Assembly (NCBI GenBank): GCA_029269725.1
Contig: JARJHS010000005.1
Span: forward strand, 228,513 to 292,512
Length of the DNA stretch: 64,000 nucleotides
Direction of reading: 5' to 3'
DNA from: Pollutibacter soli
GTDB taxonomy: Bacteria > Bacteroidota > Bacteroidia > Chitinophagales > Chitinophagaceae
The notes below the pieces were generated by a model. That model saw only the letters and a list, made by a program, of their open reading frames with translations, did not search any database and was not told where the DNA came from. The translations under genes and the position numbers were made by a program. The number at the start of each line of letters is the position of its first letter. The first letter of the stretch is position 1. Shown in pieces: positions 17,065 to 26,058 of this stretch.

Positions 17065-18684
17065 ATGAAAAAACTGTTTATTGGTATGCTGGTCTTCGGA
17101 CTGGCAGGTACAGGCTTTTGCCAAAACTCAAATGCCGTATCCAAAATCGATAGTTTGCTGAATGCATATGTAAGGCAGGACAAATTCAATGGTTCAGTAC
17201 TGGTAGCTCAAAATGGAAAAGTATTGCTGGAGAAAGGATATGGTCAGAAGAATGCGGAACGGCGCCAGTTCAATGACAGTAATACTATTTTCAGAATATA
17301 TTCCATTACAAAAATTTTCACCAGCGTTCTGATCTTAAAACTTGCAGAAGAAAATAAATTATCAATACAGGACAAGCTAAGTAAGTATTATCCGGATTTT
17401 CCCTCGGGTGCCAGCATCAGTATTTATCAGTTGCTTTCACATACTGCCGGTGTATATGATTATACGCATGGAAATGATATGAAAACCCAATCGGCGGAGG
17501 AAATGGTTCGTTTCCTTAAAACTAAAAGACTTGAATTCTCACCAGGCACAAAAATGAGCTATAGCAATAGCGGTTACTGGTTGCTTGGATTCATAATAGA
17601 AAAGACATCTGGTCTTAGTTACGGTAAGGCGCTGGAGAAATATATTTTTAAACCAGCGGGGATGAAACACAGTGGTCTTGATTTCAAATGGCTGAAAGAT
17701 GCAAATCGAGCTACCGGCTATGCGAGGCTGACGTCAGATTCAAATCAACCTTCGGAAGTGTATGAACCACCTGGTCCTTATGCTGCCGGTGCAATACATT
17801 CTACAGTTGGTGATCTGTTCCGATTTTCAGAGGCGTTAAGCAAAGGAAAAATAATCAGTGCCAAAAGTCTGGAACTTGCGCAGACCAGTGTATTGCAGGG
17901 CTACGGACTGGGATGGATCGTTCAACAATACGATGGAAAAAAAATGGTTTCACACAGTGGAGGAGGAGCTGGATTCAGAACCAATTTCCTGATGATACCC
18001 GAAGAGAAAATATTTGTGACTTTGCTCGCTAATTCGGAGACTTCTAACACAGATTTGATTACCATGCGTATCCTTGACCTGGTACATGGAAAAAATATCC
18101 GGATGCCTCAGGAAATTATTTTGCCGAAAACACAATTGCAGCGATTAACCGGTACCTACAAAACATCCGAACCTGAATTGATTTTTTATGTAGGGGTTGC
18201 TGAGGAGAGATTACAGGTACAGGTATCGGGAAATCCTCCGCTTGCCGTTTTTGCAGAAGCGCCAGATAAATTTTTTGCTGAGGAAGCGGATGCTACTATT
18301 GAATTTCTGAAGGACAGTAGCGGGGGTTACAATAAGATACAGGTTGTGCAGAGAGAAAGAAAGTATTCAGGAAGGAGAATAGATGCTTATTGGGGTATCG
18401 TTGGTGATGCCGCATCGGTTGACTGGTTTAGCGATAAAGATATTCAGATGATTGAAGACCCTTCCGCGAAAAATATATGGCTGATCAAAAGTGTAAAACT
18501 GAATAAGGGTGAACTGAAATTCAGGTTCAATAAAGACTGGACAGTCAATGTAGGAATGGGAGCACAGGAGGGGAGATTGGAGAGAGATGGTAAAAATATT
18601 CGTGTTGAAGAAGGCATTTATGATATTGAAATTGATGTGGTTGAACTTAATTATAATCTGATTAGAAAAGTTAAAGTTGAATGA
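17065..18684 (+). CDS. Exported serine hydrolase, beta-lactamase family, with C-terminal domain
   Basis: A 539-aa protein with a signal peptide (MKKLFIGMLVFGLAGTGFCQ). The class C-like penicillin-binding fold spans about 25-350: S80-I-T-K83 (SxxK), a YSNSG motif (YxN), and HSGGGAGFRTN in the KTG position. Residues about 360-539 form an extra beta-rich domain often found on D-aminopeptidase-like and LACTB-like homologues. Such enzymes act on peptides or peptidoglycan stems rather than antibiotics. It is the third gene of the LytS-LytTR operon (6-bp gap), an arrangement that suggests its amount is tuned by, or feeds the signal of, that system. The substrate is unknown. Confidence 0.85.
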   Translation: MKKLFIGMLVFGLAGTGFCQNSNAVSKIDSLLNAYVRQDKFNGSVLVAQNGKVLLEKGYGQKNAERRQFNDSNTIFRIYSITKIFTSVLILKLAEENKLSIQDKLSKYYPDFPSGASISIYQLLSHTAGVYDYTHGNDMKTQSAEEMVRFLKTKRLEFSPGTKMSYSNSGYWLLGFIIEKTSGLSYGKALEKYIFKPAGMKHSGLDFKWLKDANRATGYARLTSDSNQPSEVYEPPGPYAAGAIHSTVGDLFRFSEALSKGKIISAKSLELAQTSVLQGYGLGWIVQQYDGKKMVSHSGGGAGFRTNFLMIPEEKIFVTLLANSETSNTDLITMRILDLVHGKNIRMPQEIILPKTQLQRLTGTYKTSEPELIFYVGVAEERLQVQVSGNPPLAVFAEAPDKFFAEEADATIEFLKDSSGGYNKIQVVQRERKYSGRRIDAYWGIVGDAASVDWFSDKDIQMIEDPSAKNIWLIKSVKLNKGELKFRFNKDWTVNVGMGAQEGRLERDGKNIRVEEGIYDIEIDVVELNYNLIRKVKVE

Positions 18685-18757
18685 ATGAAGCGAATGGCTT
18701 CTAACGTTATTAGCGGGTATCAACACTTCTTGATGATCTGCAAAAATATTTTAATGT

Positions 18758-18776
18758 CATTCTAATTGAATTCGGG
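18758..18776. promoter_or_regulatory. CATTCTAA half-site with degenerate second repeat
   Basis: A perfect CATTCTAA at 18758-18765, followed 11 bp on by AATTCGGG, which keeps only ATTC. It lies 45 bp upstream of the second Usp gene. It matches the operators at 10751 and 12908 in the first half only, so it is weaker evidence. Confidence 0.3.
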
Positions 18777-18810
18777 GTCATCTGAAAAATGGTGTGTATA
18801 GGTTTGCATT

Positions 18811-19662
18811 GTGGGAGTCAATTTTCGAAAAATATTAATCCCCGTCGATTTTACTACAAATTCGAATACAGCAATTACAAGGGCGTTGGATTTTTGTGCA
18901 AATGAACCTGTGCATTTGTTTCTTGTACATTTTCATCTGCAGGTACCCGTAGGCGATATTGGTGCATATTATTTTTATCCGGGTCTGAATCTGCGACGTC
19001 AGAAAGTTCTTGAAGGAATTCTTTCACAAAAGTTCAAAGAAATTCTCGATCATATTCCGCTTACTGAAAACATGTGTATCGAAACGGCTGTAGTCGTTAC
19101 CACGAAGGTGGAGGATGGAATTGTCGAGTTTTCGACCAGGCACAATATCGATCTTGTTATTATTGGTAAGAGGAAAAATCATATCATCTTTCCATTTTTA
19201 AACACGGTGGTTCCTTCAAGAATAGCATCGGGAACCGGAATCCCAGTTTTCACTGTGAGGAGCGGTGCTGCTGGTAATCCAATCAGATCTGTTGTAGTTG
19301 CTGTAGGCCGGGTATTTCCCGATAGAAAAATTGAAATGCTCGATGCATTAAGAGATAGATTTAACTTTGAACTGAATATCATTTCAATTGTTGAAAGAAA
19401 GAATTTAGTGGCAGAGGCCAAAAAAGTGCTGCACGAAGTGGTCAGTCGTTACAAAGTGAGGTTCAACGGGAAAATTAATAGCGAGTTATTTATCGCTTCA
19501 AATAAGGCCCGGGCATTGCTTGATCATGTGCAAACAATAAAAGCAGATTTGCTGATCGTGAGTCCTTTTTCTGAAACAAAACTGACCTGGACAGGAACGC
19601 ATATTTCGGATGAGGTTTCATCTCAATCGGGTATCCAGGTACTGGCTGTAAGGCCTGTATAA
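18811..19662 (+). CDS. Universal stress protein family, tandem domain
   Basis: A 283-aa cytoplasmic Usp-fold protein, two domains of about 140 residues. It starts MGVNFRKILIPVDFTTNSNT using a GTG codon at 18811; no in-frame ATG fits the conserved N-terminus. The nucleotide motif is absent: the region IGKRKNHIIFPFLNTVVPSRI lacks the G-2x-G-9x-G pattern, so this member probably does not bind ATP, unlike the one at 9609-10478. It is followed 60 bp later by the glucosylglycerol-phosphate synthase gene on the same strand, which links it to osmotic or desiccation stress by position. Confidence 0.75.
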   Translation: MGVNFRKILIPVDFTTNSNTAITRALDFCANEPVHLFLVHFHLQVPVGDIGAYYFYPGLNLRRQKVLEGILSQKFKEILDHIPLTENMCIETAVVVTTKVEDGIVEFSTRHNIDLVIIGKRKNHIIFPFLNTVVPSRIASGTGIPVFTVRSGAAGNPIRSVVVAVGRVFPDRKIEMLDALRDRFNFELNIISIVERKNLVAEAKKVLHEVVSRYKVRFNGKINSELFIASNKARALLDHVQTIKADLLIVSPFSETKLTWTGTHISDEVSSQSGIQVLAVRPV

Positions 19663-19722
19663 AATCCCGGATACTGTTCCTGATTTTTAACAGTACTATT
19701 TTTTCATAATAAAGAAATTGCA

Positions 19723-21993
19723 ATGTTATTAGCTACAGATCTTGATGGGACATTTTTAGGTGGGAGTCACTCGGACAGGCATGACCTTTATAATGTAATT
19801 AAAGAGAGTGATCATATCAGATTGGTTTTTGTTACCGGGCGGGGAGTCGAATCTGTAATTCCGTTGCTGAATGATTCTTTCATTCCAAAACCTGCTTTCA
19901 TTATCGCTGATGTGGGGGCTACAATTGTCAATGGACATACGTTGGAATCTATAGAACCTTTGCAGAAAGAAATCGAAGATAAATGGCCGGGACAAACTAA
20001 AATATTTGAAGCTGTAAAAAATATAAAGGGACTTGAATTTCAAACAGTGCCTCAGCAACGGCGCTGTTCATTTCTTTTGTCAGATACTTCTGTACTCCCT
20101 GAAATCAATGAAATAGCTGATAGTTTAGGGTGTGATGTCATATATTCGGCTGGCAGGTTTCTTGATTTTGTAAGTAAGGGCGTGAATAAAGGAGCTACCT
20201 TATTAAATCTCACAAAGCTCCTCAGTTATACCTCTGATCAGGTGTTGGTTGCCGGTGATACGATGAATGATTTGTCTTTGTATAAACATGGGTTTAAAGG
20301 CGTCGTAGTCGGAAATGCCGAAGCTGACTTAGTGCGGAGTACGAGGTCCATCAAAGATATCTTTTATGCGGGTGCCAATGGAGCGGGGGGCATACAACAA
20401 TCACTTCAACACTTCAAGTTCGCAAAAAAAAAAGTCAGTCCTGATTTTTCCATCTCTAATTCAGGTATATCAGAAGAGCTGATCATGATGTATCATCGCT
20501 TCCCTTATGAAATGAAGGAAGTGAATGGTGAAATGGTAAGAACACCCCAGGTAAGTCCGAATGGAATCATACCTACACTTAAAAGTTTTTTCTCGTCAGG
20601 AAGGAGAGGGCTATGGATAGCATGGGAAGAGGTAAGTGACAATGAGAACATACTTGAGAATATACATATTGATAGCGAGAAATATCCCAACCTGATCGCG
20701 TCACGGGTCGGGCTTACACAGGAAGAAATTTCAGTTTATTACAAGGTTTTTGCAAAAGAGGCATTCTGGCCTGTTATTTTTGGATTTGCAGATAAAGCAC
20801 ATTTCAATCATGAACATTGGAAACATTTCGTAGATATCAACCAGCGTTTTGCGGATAAAGCAGCGAGCGAAGCAAAGCCCAATGCCTGGGTATGGATTCA
20901 CGATTATAATCTTTGGCTGGTCCCGGGGATGCTTAAAGAACAAAGACCTGATCTCAAAATTGCTTTCTTTCATCACACTGCATTTCCGGCCGCGAATACA
21001 TTTAATATTCTGCCCTGGCGCAGGGAAATAATCGGTAGTCTGCTGCAATGTGATTTTATTGGTTTTCATATACCACGATATGTTGAGAATTTTGTTGATG
21101 TTGTAAGAAGTCTTTTCCCGATAAAAAAACTGGTCAGGGAAAGTTGCGCTCCCCGTTTTCTGACGTTTAGTTCGGCTATTGGTGTCAGTGAGATGGCTCA
21201 TTCGCTTGTGGTGGGTGAGAACAGTGTAAAACTCGGGGCGATACCCGTCGGGATTGACACAAGGCAGATAAACAGGATCATGCAGAAAAAGTCCGTTTTT
21301 GATAAGATCATCGCGACGAAGAAAATGCTGGCAGGGAAAAAAATGATCCTGAGTGCAGAGAGACTGGATTATGTGAAAGGTCCTCTTGAAAAAATGCTTG
21401 CCTTCGAACAATTACTGGAACATCATCCTGAATTTCATGGTAAGGTTGAATTGGTCAATATCTGTACGCCACCGGCAGAGGGAATGAAGATTTATGATTC
21501 CATAAAGCTGGAAATCGAATCAGCTGTCGGGCGGATAAACGGACGTTTTTCAAAAATGGACTGGACGCCTGTGCGGGTTTTCTTCAGGTCAGTACCCTTC
21601 GAAGAAATACTGGTTTATTATGGGGCGGCTGACGTTGCCTGGATCACTCCTTTACGGGATGGATTGAATCTGGTAGCCAAGGAATATGTCGCTGTTCAGC
21701 ATGTTGCAGCAATTGAAAAAGGAGTATTGATTTTATCTGAATTTGCTGGAGCGGCGGTTGAACTCCCTTACGCCTTGCTTACCAATCCATATGATCAGCA
21801 TTCTCTGGAAGAAGTACTGGTTCAGGCACTGACCATGCGGGCTGATGAACGAAAAATGCGAATGGAAAGATTATACCAGCAGGTTAAATATTTCAATGTA
21901 GAGTATTGGGCCGACCAGTTTTTATCTCAGGCGTTTTTAGAACAGGATGAATATTTTGTAAATCCGGGAGTATTTGCCGCTGTCAACAATTAG
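19723..21993 (+). CDS. ggpS: Bifunctional glucosylglycerol-phosphate synthase/phosphatase
   Basis: A 756-aa fusion. Residues 1 to about 235 are a HAD phosphatase of the sucrose-phosphatase type: Asp6 and Asp8 in ATDLDGTF, then VTGRG, then VAGDTMNDLSLYKHG. Residues about 250-750 are a GT20 (trehalose-6-phosphate synthase fold) glycosyltransferase. The block YHRFPYE, SPNGIIPTLKSFF and GLWIAWEEVS is characteristic of glucosylglycerol-phosphate synthases rather than OtsA. The WIHDYNLWLVPGML, FFHHTAFPA and LRDGLNLVAKEYVA segments carry the donor- and acceptor-site residues. The enzyme should join ADP-glucose to glycerol-3-phosphate and then dephosphorylate the product to the compatible solute glucosylglycerol. 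A trehalose route is the main alternative. The ATG starts directly at the HAD motif. Confidence 0.8.
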   Translation: MLLATDLDGTFLGGSHSDRHDLYNVIKESDHIRLVFVTGRGVESVIPLLNDSFIPKPAFIIADVGATIVNGHTLESIEPLQKEIEDKWPGQTKIFEAVKNIKGLEFQTVPQQRRCSFLLSDTSVLPEINEIADSLGCDVIYSAGRFLDFVSKGVNKGATLLNLTKLLSYTSDQVLVAGDTMNDLSLYKHGFKGVVVGNAEADLVRSTRSIKDIFYAGANGAGGIQQSLQHFKFAKKKVSPDFSISNSGISEELIMMYHRFPYEMKEVNGEMVRTPQVSPNGIIPTLKSFFSSGRRGLWIAWEEVSDNENILENIHIDSEKYPNLIASRVGLTQEEISVYYKVFAKEAFWPVIFGFADKAHFNHEHWKHFVDINQRFADKAASEAKPNAWVWIHDYNLWLVPGMLKEQRPDLKIAFFHHTAFPAANTFNILPWRREIIGSLLQCDFIGFHIPRYVENFVDVVRSLFPIKKLVRESCAPRFLTFSSAIGVSEMAHSLVVGENSVKLGAIPVGIDTRQINRIMQKKSVFDKIIATKKMLAGKKMILSAERLDYVKGPLEKMLAFEQLLEHHPEFHGKVELVNICTPPAEGMKIYDSIKLEIESAVGRINGRFSKMDWTPVRVFFRSVPFEEILVYYGAADVAWITPLRDGLNLVAKEYVAVQHVAAIEKGVLILSEFAGAAVELPYALLTNPYDQHSLEEVLVQALTMRADERKMRMERLYQQVKYFNVEYWADQFLSQAFLEQDEYFVNPGVFAAVNN

Positions 21994-22096
21994 TATCCAA
22001 TCCGGACATTCATTTTTATTTATCCTCTTTCCGGCTTCCGCCCCGCGATTAAAGCTCATAATAATTTTATCAGCTGGTATTTATTTATGTGATCAG

Positions 22097-22807
22097 TTAA
22101 CGGCAGCTGATGATGTCACGAAGACCCGCAGGGAGTCCTGGGCTGAGATAAGAGTAATCCAGATTCAGGCCGCGCACAATCAGCAATAGCCCGGTGAGTA
22201 CAACAAAAAAGGGTAGCGCACGGCGTAAGCGATAACGCCAGTGAGGGTTCAAAACCTGTGGTCCCAAGCTGAACAATAGTAATGCAGGTAATGTGCCGCC
22301 ACCAAACATTGCCATATAGCTGACGGAGGATATTATGTGCGAAAAACTCAGTGTAGTGCCGAGCGCGATATAAACCATTCCGCAGGGCAGAAGACCATTG
22401 GCGGCGCCGAGTAAAAAACGATTGAATAAGGTCGCCCGCTTTTTGAGCAATACAAAAATGACATTTCGCACCCTGTTGAAAAGAGGAGGACTATTGACCT
22501 GTTGATTAAATAAACGCGGATAAATCTGGATAAGAGCTACGATAACGAGGATAGTTCCGGCAGCAATGGAAAGCGATTGTTGCATTCCGGCGAGATATAA
22601 AAACCTGCCCGCCATGCCTGTAATCATTCCCAATACCATATACATAGTTAAACGGCCAGCATGATAAATATACAATGCAGGTTTTTTTCGCCGTTCGTCC
22701 ATGCCCGTTACCGGTATCAATAAGGTCAGCGGTCCGCACATGCCGATGCAATGCAGACTGCTCGCAATACCCATCAGAAAACCACCTATTAGTACTGCAC
22801 CGTTCAT
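22097..22807 (-). CDS. TauE/SafE-like (UreH-type) membrane protein of the cbb3 locus
   Basis: A 236-aa protein with about six membrane helices. The opening MNGAVLIGGFLMGIASSLHC followed by IGMCGPLTLLIP is the UreH/DsbD-like transmembrane domain, with the paired Cys in HCIGMCG. A second half-repeat follows (LLGAANGLLPCGMVYIALG). Proteins of this kind are found at the end of many cbb3 oxidase gene clusters and are thought to help copper or redox handling during oxidase assembly. The start overlaps the stop of the FixH-like gene by 1 bp, so it is the last gene of the cco transcript. The label 'sulfite exporter' sometimes used is not supported. Confidence 0.8.
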   Translation of the reverse strand: MNGAVLIGGFLMGIASSLHCIGMCGPLTLLIPVTGMDERRKKPALYIYHAGRLTMYMVLGMITGMAGRFLYLAGMQQSLSIAAGTILVIVALIQIYPRLFNQQVNSPPLFNRVRNVIFVLLKKRATLFNRFLLGAANGLLPCGMVYIALGTTLSFSHIISSVSYMAMFGGGTLPALLLFSLGPQVLNPHWRYRLRRALPFFVVLTGLLLIVRGLNLDYSYLSPGLPAGLRDIISCR

Positions 22808-23241
22808 CAGGATAAATCCATTTGTTTTTCGAAATAATATGACTGGCCGCCGATTTCCCAGTATATCTTGACCATATAACTACCGGGCCGGAATTGTTCT
22901 TTTATATTCTGTTTCCCCTGCTCATCCGTTTTGAATGTCAATCGCTGGTCATTTTCTGCAGCATATGGACAATAAAACCAGATCGTGCCGTTGACAACAT
23001 TGCCTTTGAATTCCTCTGGCAACTGTAAATTGACTGTTCCATCTGTTTGCACTATCTGAGGCAATGAAGAAAGCCGGTACACACGATTTTTGCCGTCTAT
23101 AATTTGCTGGTATTTCAATTCACTCTTATAATATTCTTTCTCCACCAGCTGAAAATCGGTTTTGTATGCACGATACACCAGAAAGCTCATCATGCCAGCG
23201 AATAACATAAAACCGATCATTACTTTATATCCCCAGTTCAT
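22807..23241 (-). CDS. ccoH: FixH/CcoH-like cbb3 assembly protein
   Basis: A 144-aa protein with one N-terminal membrane helix (VMIGFMLFAGMMSFLVYRAY) followed by a periplasmic beta-rich FixH domain (about 25-144): VEKEYYKSELKYQQIIDGKN, TIWFYCPYAAENDQRLTF and PGSYMVKIYWEIGGQSYYFE. FixH is needed for assembly of cbb3 oxidase and probably takes part in copper delivery together with the CcoI ATPase. It lies between ccoG (10-bp gap) and the TauE-like gene (1-bp overlap), as is usual in Bacteroidota. Confidence 0.85.
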   Translation of the reverse strand: MNWGYKVMIGFMLFAGMMSFLVYRAYKTDFQLVEKEYYKSELKYQQIIDGKNRVYRLSSLPQIVQTDGTVNLQLPEEFKGNVVNGTIWFYCPYAAENDQRLTFKTDEQGKQNIKEQFRPGSYMVKIYWEIGGQSYYFEKQMDLS

Positions 23242-23251
23242 TGTTAGAATT

Positions 23252-24685
23252 TTAGTTGTTGTTGAAAGGACCCATGAAAACTGTTTTCATTTCAGTCAGC
23301 TTTTCATTATTGTGATACACTCCAATCCGTATCGGTGTTTTTCTTTTTCTGACCTCGTCATTGGGAAGTACCACAAAAAAAGTACTGCGACCCTGGTTCT
23401 CTTTGTTTACTGAAATTTTTTCTCCTTCTGTGGTGAGAATTGTTCCGTTAAGATCTTCGAGTTGAAGAGTTACGGGAACATCCTGATCGGTTTTGTTGAC
23501 CATATTCAGGATATATACGTTGGATAAACTGTCTTTCCCTTTTTCCTGGTACAACATTCCCGGTGCGCGTACAATTGTTCCATCGATATTTTTCCTGGTC
23601 ACTAACAATGCTGACAACAAGGTTGCGAGCGCCACCAGCACGACACTGTAAAATTTCATCCTGCCGGTAAACCGTAATTTTTTCCCTTCAGCGATTCCGT
23701 TTTCAGATGCGTAACGAATAAGGTCAAGCGGACGACCCACGGCTTCCATCATTTTATTACATGCATCGATACATGCGGTACAGCCTACACACTCCATCTG
23801 TGTGCCATTACGGATATCAATTCCGGTCGGGCAAACCTTCACACATTGAAAACAATCGATGCAATCTCCGGCAGCAGGATCATTTTGCAGTTTTCTGAAT
23901 TTCGCTCTCTTTTCTCCGCGTTTATAGTCGTACGCAACAATCATACTGTTACGATCCATCAATACGCTCTGTAAACGACCGTAAGGACAAATAACAGTAC
24001 AGATCTGCTCGCGGAAATAGGCATACACACCATAGAAAATTCCGGAGAAAATTATTAATGAACTAAAACCACCGAGGTGTCTGGAAACGGGCTCAGTAAT
24101 TATTTTCCATAATTCGACAGTGCCAATAATGTAACTGAGAAAAAAATTGGCGATGATAAATGCCATCACAAAGAAAACAATATGTTTGGCCAGTTTTTTC
24201 CTGATTTTTTCTGAAGTCCATGGAGCAGCTTTCAGCAATTTTTGTTTTGCAGCATCACCTTCAATCCAGTATTCAATTTTCCGGAACAGCATCTCCATGA
24301 AGATGGTTTGCGGACAAACCCAGCCGCAAAACAATCTTCCGAATGCTGAAGTAAACAATACGATGAAGACGATAAATGTGATCATCGCTACTCCGAAAAT
24401 GAAAAAATCCTGCGGCCAGAAAATTTTACCGAGTATGATGAATTTGGCTTCCGGAATATTGAGTTGCAGTGCCGGCCTTCCATTGATCCGGATAAATGGA
24501 ACAGCAAAGAAAAGAATGAAAAATCCTATGCTTACCCATGTACGTATATTATATAATTTCCCCTTCGGCCTCTGCGCGAAAATCCATTTCCGTTTTCCCT
24601 GTGCATCCACCGTAGCGAGCCGGTCACGGAAGGAAACATTGGGTATACTCTTGTTTACATCATGTTGTGTCGATGAAGAGATCAT
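23252..24685 (-). CDS. ccoG: cbb3 oxidase accessory protein CcoG (FixG/RdxA), polyferredoxin
   Basis: A 477-aa membrane iron-sulfur protein. About five transmembrane helices fill residues 45-240, with FCGWVCPQTIFMEMLFRKIE and ICPYGRLQSVLMDR as conserved loops. A double 4Fe-4S ferredoxin domain at about 268-315 shows CIDCFQCVKVCP and then CVGCTACIDACN. The C-terminal 130 residues are a periplasmic Ig-like FixG domain. CcoG acts as a cupric reductase that prepares copper for the oxidase. The start codon overlaps the end of ccoP by 4 bp, so translation is coupled. Confidence 0.93.
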   Translation of the reverse strand: MISSSTQHDVNKSIPNVSFRDRLATVDAQGKRKWIFAQRPKGKLYNIRTWVSIGFFILFFAVPFIRINGRPALQLNIPEAKFIILGKIFWPQDFFIFGVAMITFIVFIVLFTSAFGRLFCGWVCPQTIFMEMLFRKIEYWIEGDAAKQKLLKAAPWTSEKIRKKLAKHIVFFVMAFIIANFFLSYIIGTVELWKIITEPVSRHLGGFSSLIIFSGIFYGVYAYFREQICTVICPYGRLQSVLMDRNSMIVAYDYKRGEKRAKFRKLQNDPAAGDCIDCFQCVKVCPTGIDIRNGTQMECVGCTACIDACNKMMEAVGRPLDLIRYASENGIAEGKKLRFTGRMKFYSVVLVALATLLSALLVTRKNIDGTIVRAPGMLYQEKGKDSLSNVYILNMVNKTDQDVPVTLQLEDLNGTILTTEGEKISVNKENQGRSTFFVVLPNDEVRKRKTPIRIGVYHNNEKLTEMKTVFMGPFNNN

Positions 24686-25851
24686 TTCACACTTAATTTT
24701 TCAACAGTTGCTGTGCTGTCAGATGCAATTGCATTGTCAATTTCTCCCTGCGGAGCCTTGCCCCCGGGAGGATTCGTTCCGTGCAATGTTTGTATATAGC
24801 TGGCCACCTGGGCAATTTGTTTGTTCGAGTAAGTCGATTGCCACTGCGGCATGGCGTTTATACCATAACGAATGGTCTTAAACATTTTACTGATTTCACT
24901 GCCATGCAGCCAGTAATCGTCTGTTAGATTCGGTCCGACCTCACCACCGCCATTGTCTTTATGACAAACAGCGCATGATTTCAGATAGATTGCTTTTCCT
25001 GCGGACAGATCATCTGCAGATGTCAGCGCCACTACATTGTTTTCATTTACATCTTCACCTTTTTTGGCGAGATAGAGTTTTACTTCCTCATCAGCTTTCT
25101 TTACTGCCATCTGATATTCTTCTTCGCTCGATGGCGCTGAATGGGACACATGGTATCTCCATAAATAAATCACGGCCACAAAAATGGTAAGATAGAAGCC
25201 ATACAGCCACCATGGCGGTAACCTGTTGTCAAGTTCACGAATGCCATCATACTCATGACCTAAATCAATATCGGCTTCCTGCTCGATAGGTTTAAACCTG
25301 TTGATCCGGTTCCACCAACGAACATTGTCTGATTCTTTTTTAACGATAGCAGTTGCGGCATACGCCAGGTCAGCTGTTTTTGTTTCTTTTTCTGTCTCTG
25401 CATCTCTTTCTTCCTTCGCTATTCTCCTGATATTAAACACCATTCCCAATGCAATGATCAATTCCAGTAAGATGGTGGAGATCATGATGAAGAAATCTGT
25501 TTTGCTGAGCCTTTCGTAGATGTATGGCGATGCAGTCACTGCGGTTTCATCCTGGCCAAAAACCACGGCGGACGATAACAGCATTATGCTCAGAATCACC
25601 AATGATCTGACTTTCCTGTTTTTCTTTTCACGTGCCAGTTTCGCTTTTGCTAACGTGAGCAGGATATTGGCGAGGAAGACTATCACCAGCAATAATGTAA
25701 TCATGATTGCAATCAGGCTGATCGTCACAGGATTTTTTAATACCTGGTTGGTGGCTTTTTCCTGGGCGACTGCCGGCAACACAATAATCATTGCGATGAC
25801 GCTGATCGGTATTCTGGCAGAAATTCTTGAAAATATATTTTTTAAAAGCAT
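24682..25851 (-). CDS. ccoP: cbb3 oxidase subunit CcoP-like, mono-haem
   Basis: A 389-aa membrane-anchored c-type cytochrome. The N-terminal 240 residues hold several hydrophobic segments (about 10-30, 40-65, 85-105, 120-140 and 215-235), more than in proteobacterial CcoP. One haem-binding CAVCH lies at about 292-296, with the distal ligand region around the final Met in INAMPQW. Proteobacterial CcoP carries two CxxCH motifs; here only one is visible, as often in Bacteroidota. Electrons should pass from this haem to the CcoO haem and then CcoN. It sits between the CcoQ-like small gene and ccoG, overlapping the latter by 4 bp. Confidence 0.88.
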   Translation of the reverse strand: MLLKNIFSRISARIPISVIAMIIVLPAVAQEKATNQVLKNPVTISLIAIMITLLLVIVFLANILLTLAKAKLAREKKNRKVRSLVILSIMLLSSAVVFGQDETAVTASPYIYERLSKTDFFIMISTILLELIIALGMVFNIRRIAKEERDAETEKETKTADLAYAATAIVKKESDNVRWWNRINRFKPIEQEADIDLGHEYDGIRELDNRLPPWWLYGFYLTIFVAVIYLWRYHVSHSAPSSEEEYQMAVKKADEEVKLYLAKKGEDVNENNVVALTSADDLSAGKAIYLKSCAVCHKDNGGGEVGPNLTDDYWLHGSEISKMFKTIRYGINAMPQWQSTYSNKQIAQVASYIQTLHGTNPPGGKAPQGEIDNAIASDSTATVEKLSVK

Positions 25852-25871
25852 AGTCAGTTATTTCGATTGAA

Positions 25872-26030
25872 CTAATCCAGGGGTATGCGACTGATTTCGT
25901 TGAAGATGGACTTCTTCGTGCGAAAAACCCAGGTGAGCATGGTAACAAAAAAGAGAACGAATATGGACAGTGAGATCATTCCATAGACATCAATGCCGCT
26001 TATTTTTTCGAGATAGTGAATGAATTTCAT
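25872..26030 (-). CDS. CcoQ-like small membrane protein
   Basis: A 52-aa reading frame between ccoNO and ccoP, starting MKFIHYLEKISGIDVYGMIS. It has one transmembrane helix (YGMISLSIFVLFFVTMLTW) followed by a basic stretch (FRTKKS) and ends SRIPLD. Size, single helix, position and charge pattern fit the CcoQ slot of cbb3 operons, although sequence conservation in that family is too low to be certain. It begins 28 bp after the stop of ccoNO and ends 20 bp before ccoP. Confidence 0.75.
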   Translation of the reverse strand: MKFIHYLEKISGIDVYGMISLSIFVLFFVTMLTWVFRTKKSIFNEISRIPLD

Positions 26031-26058
26031 TTCCGTTACGGGTTTATTATTTTGGCTA

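Noticed and set aside
22097..22807. Sulfite exporter function for the TauE/SafE-like protein
   Set aside because: The HCIGMCG motif and position at the end of the cco operon point to an oxidase-assembly type protein instead.
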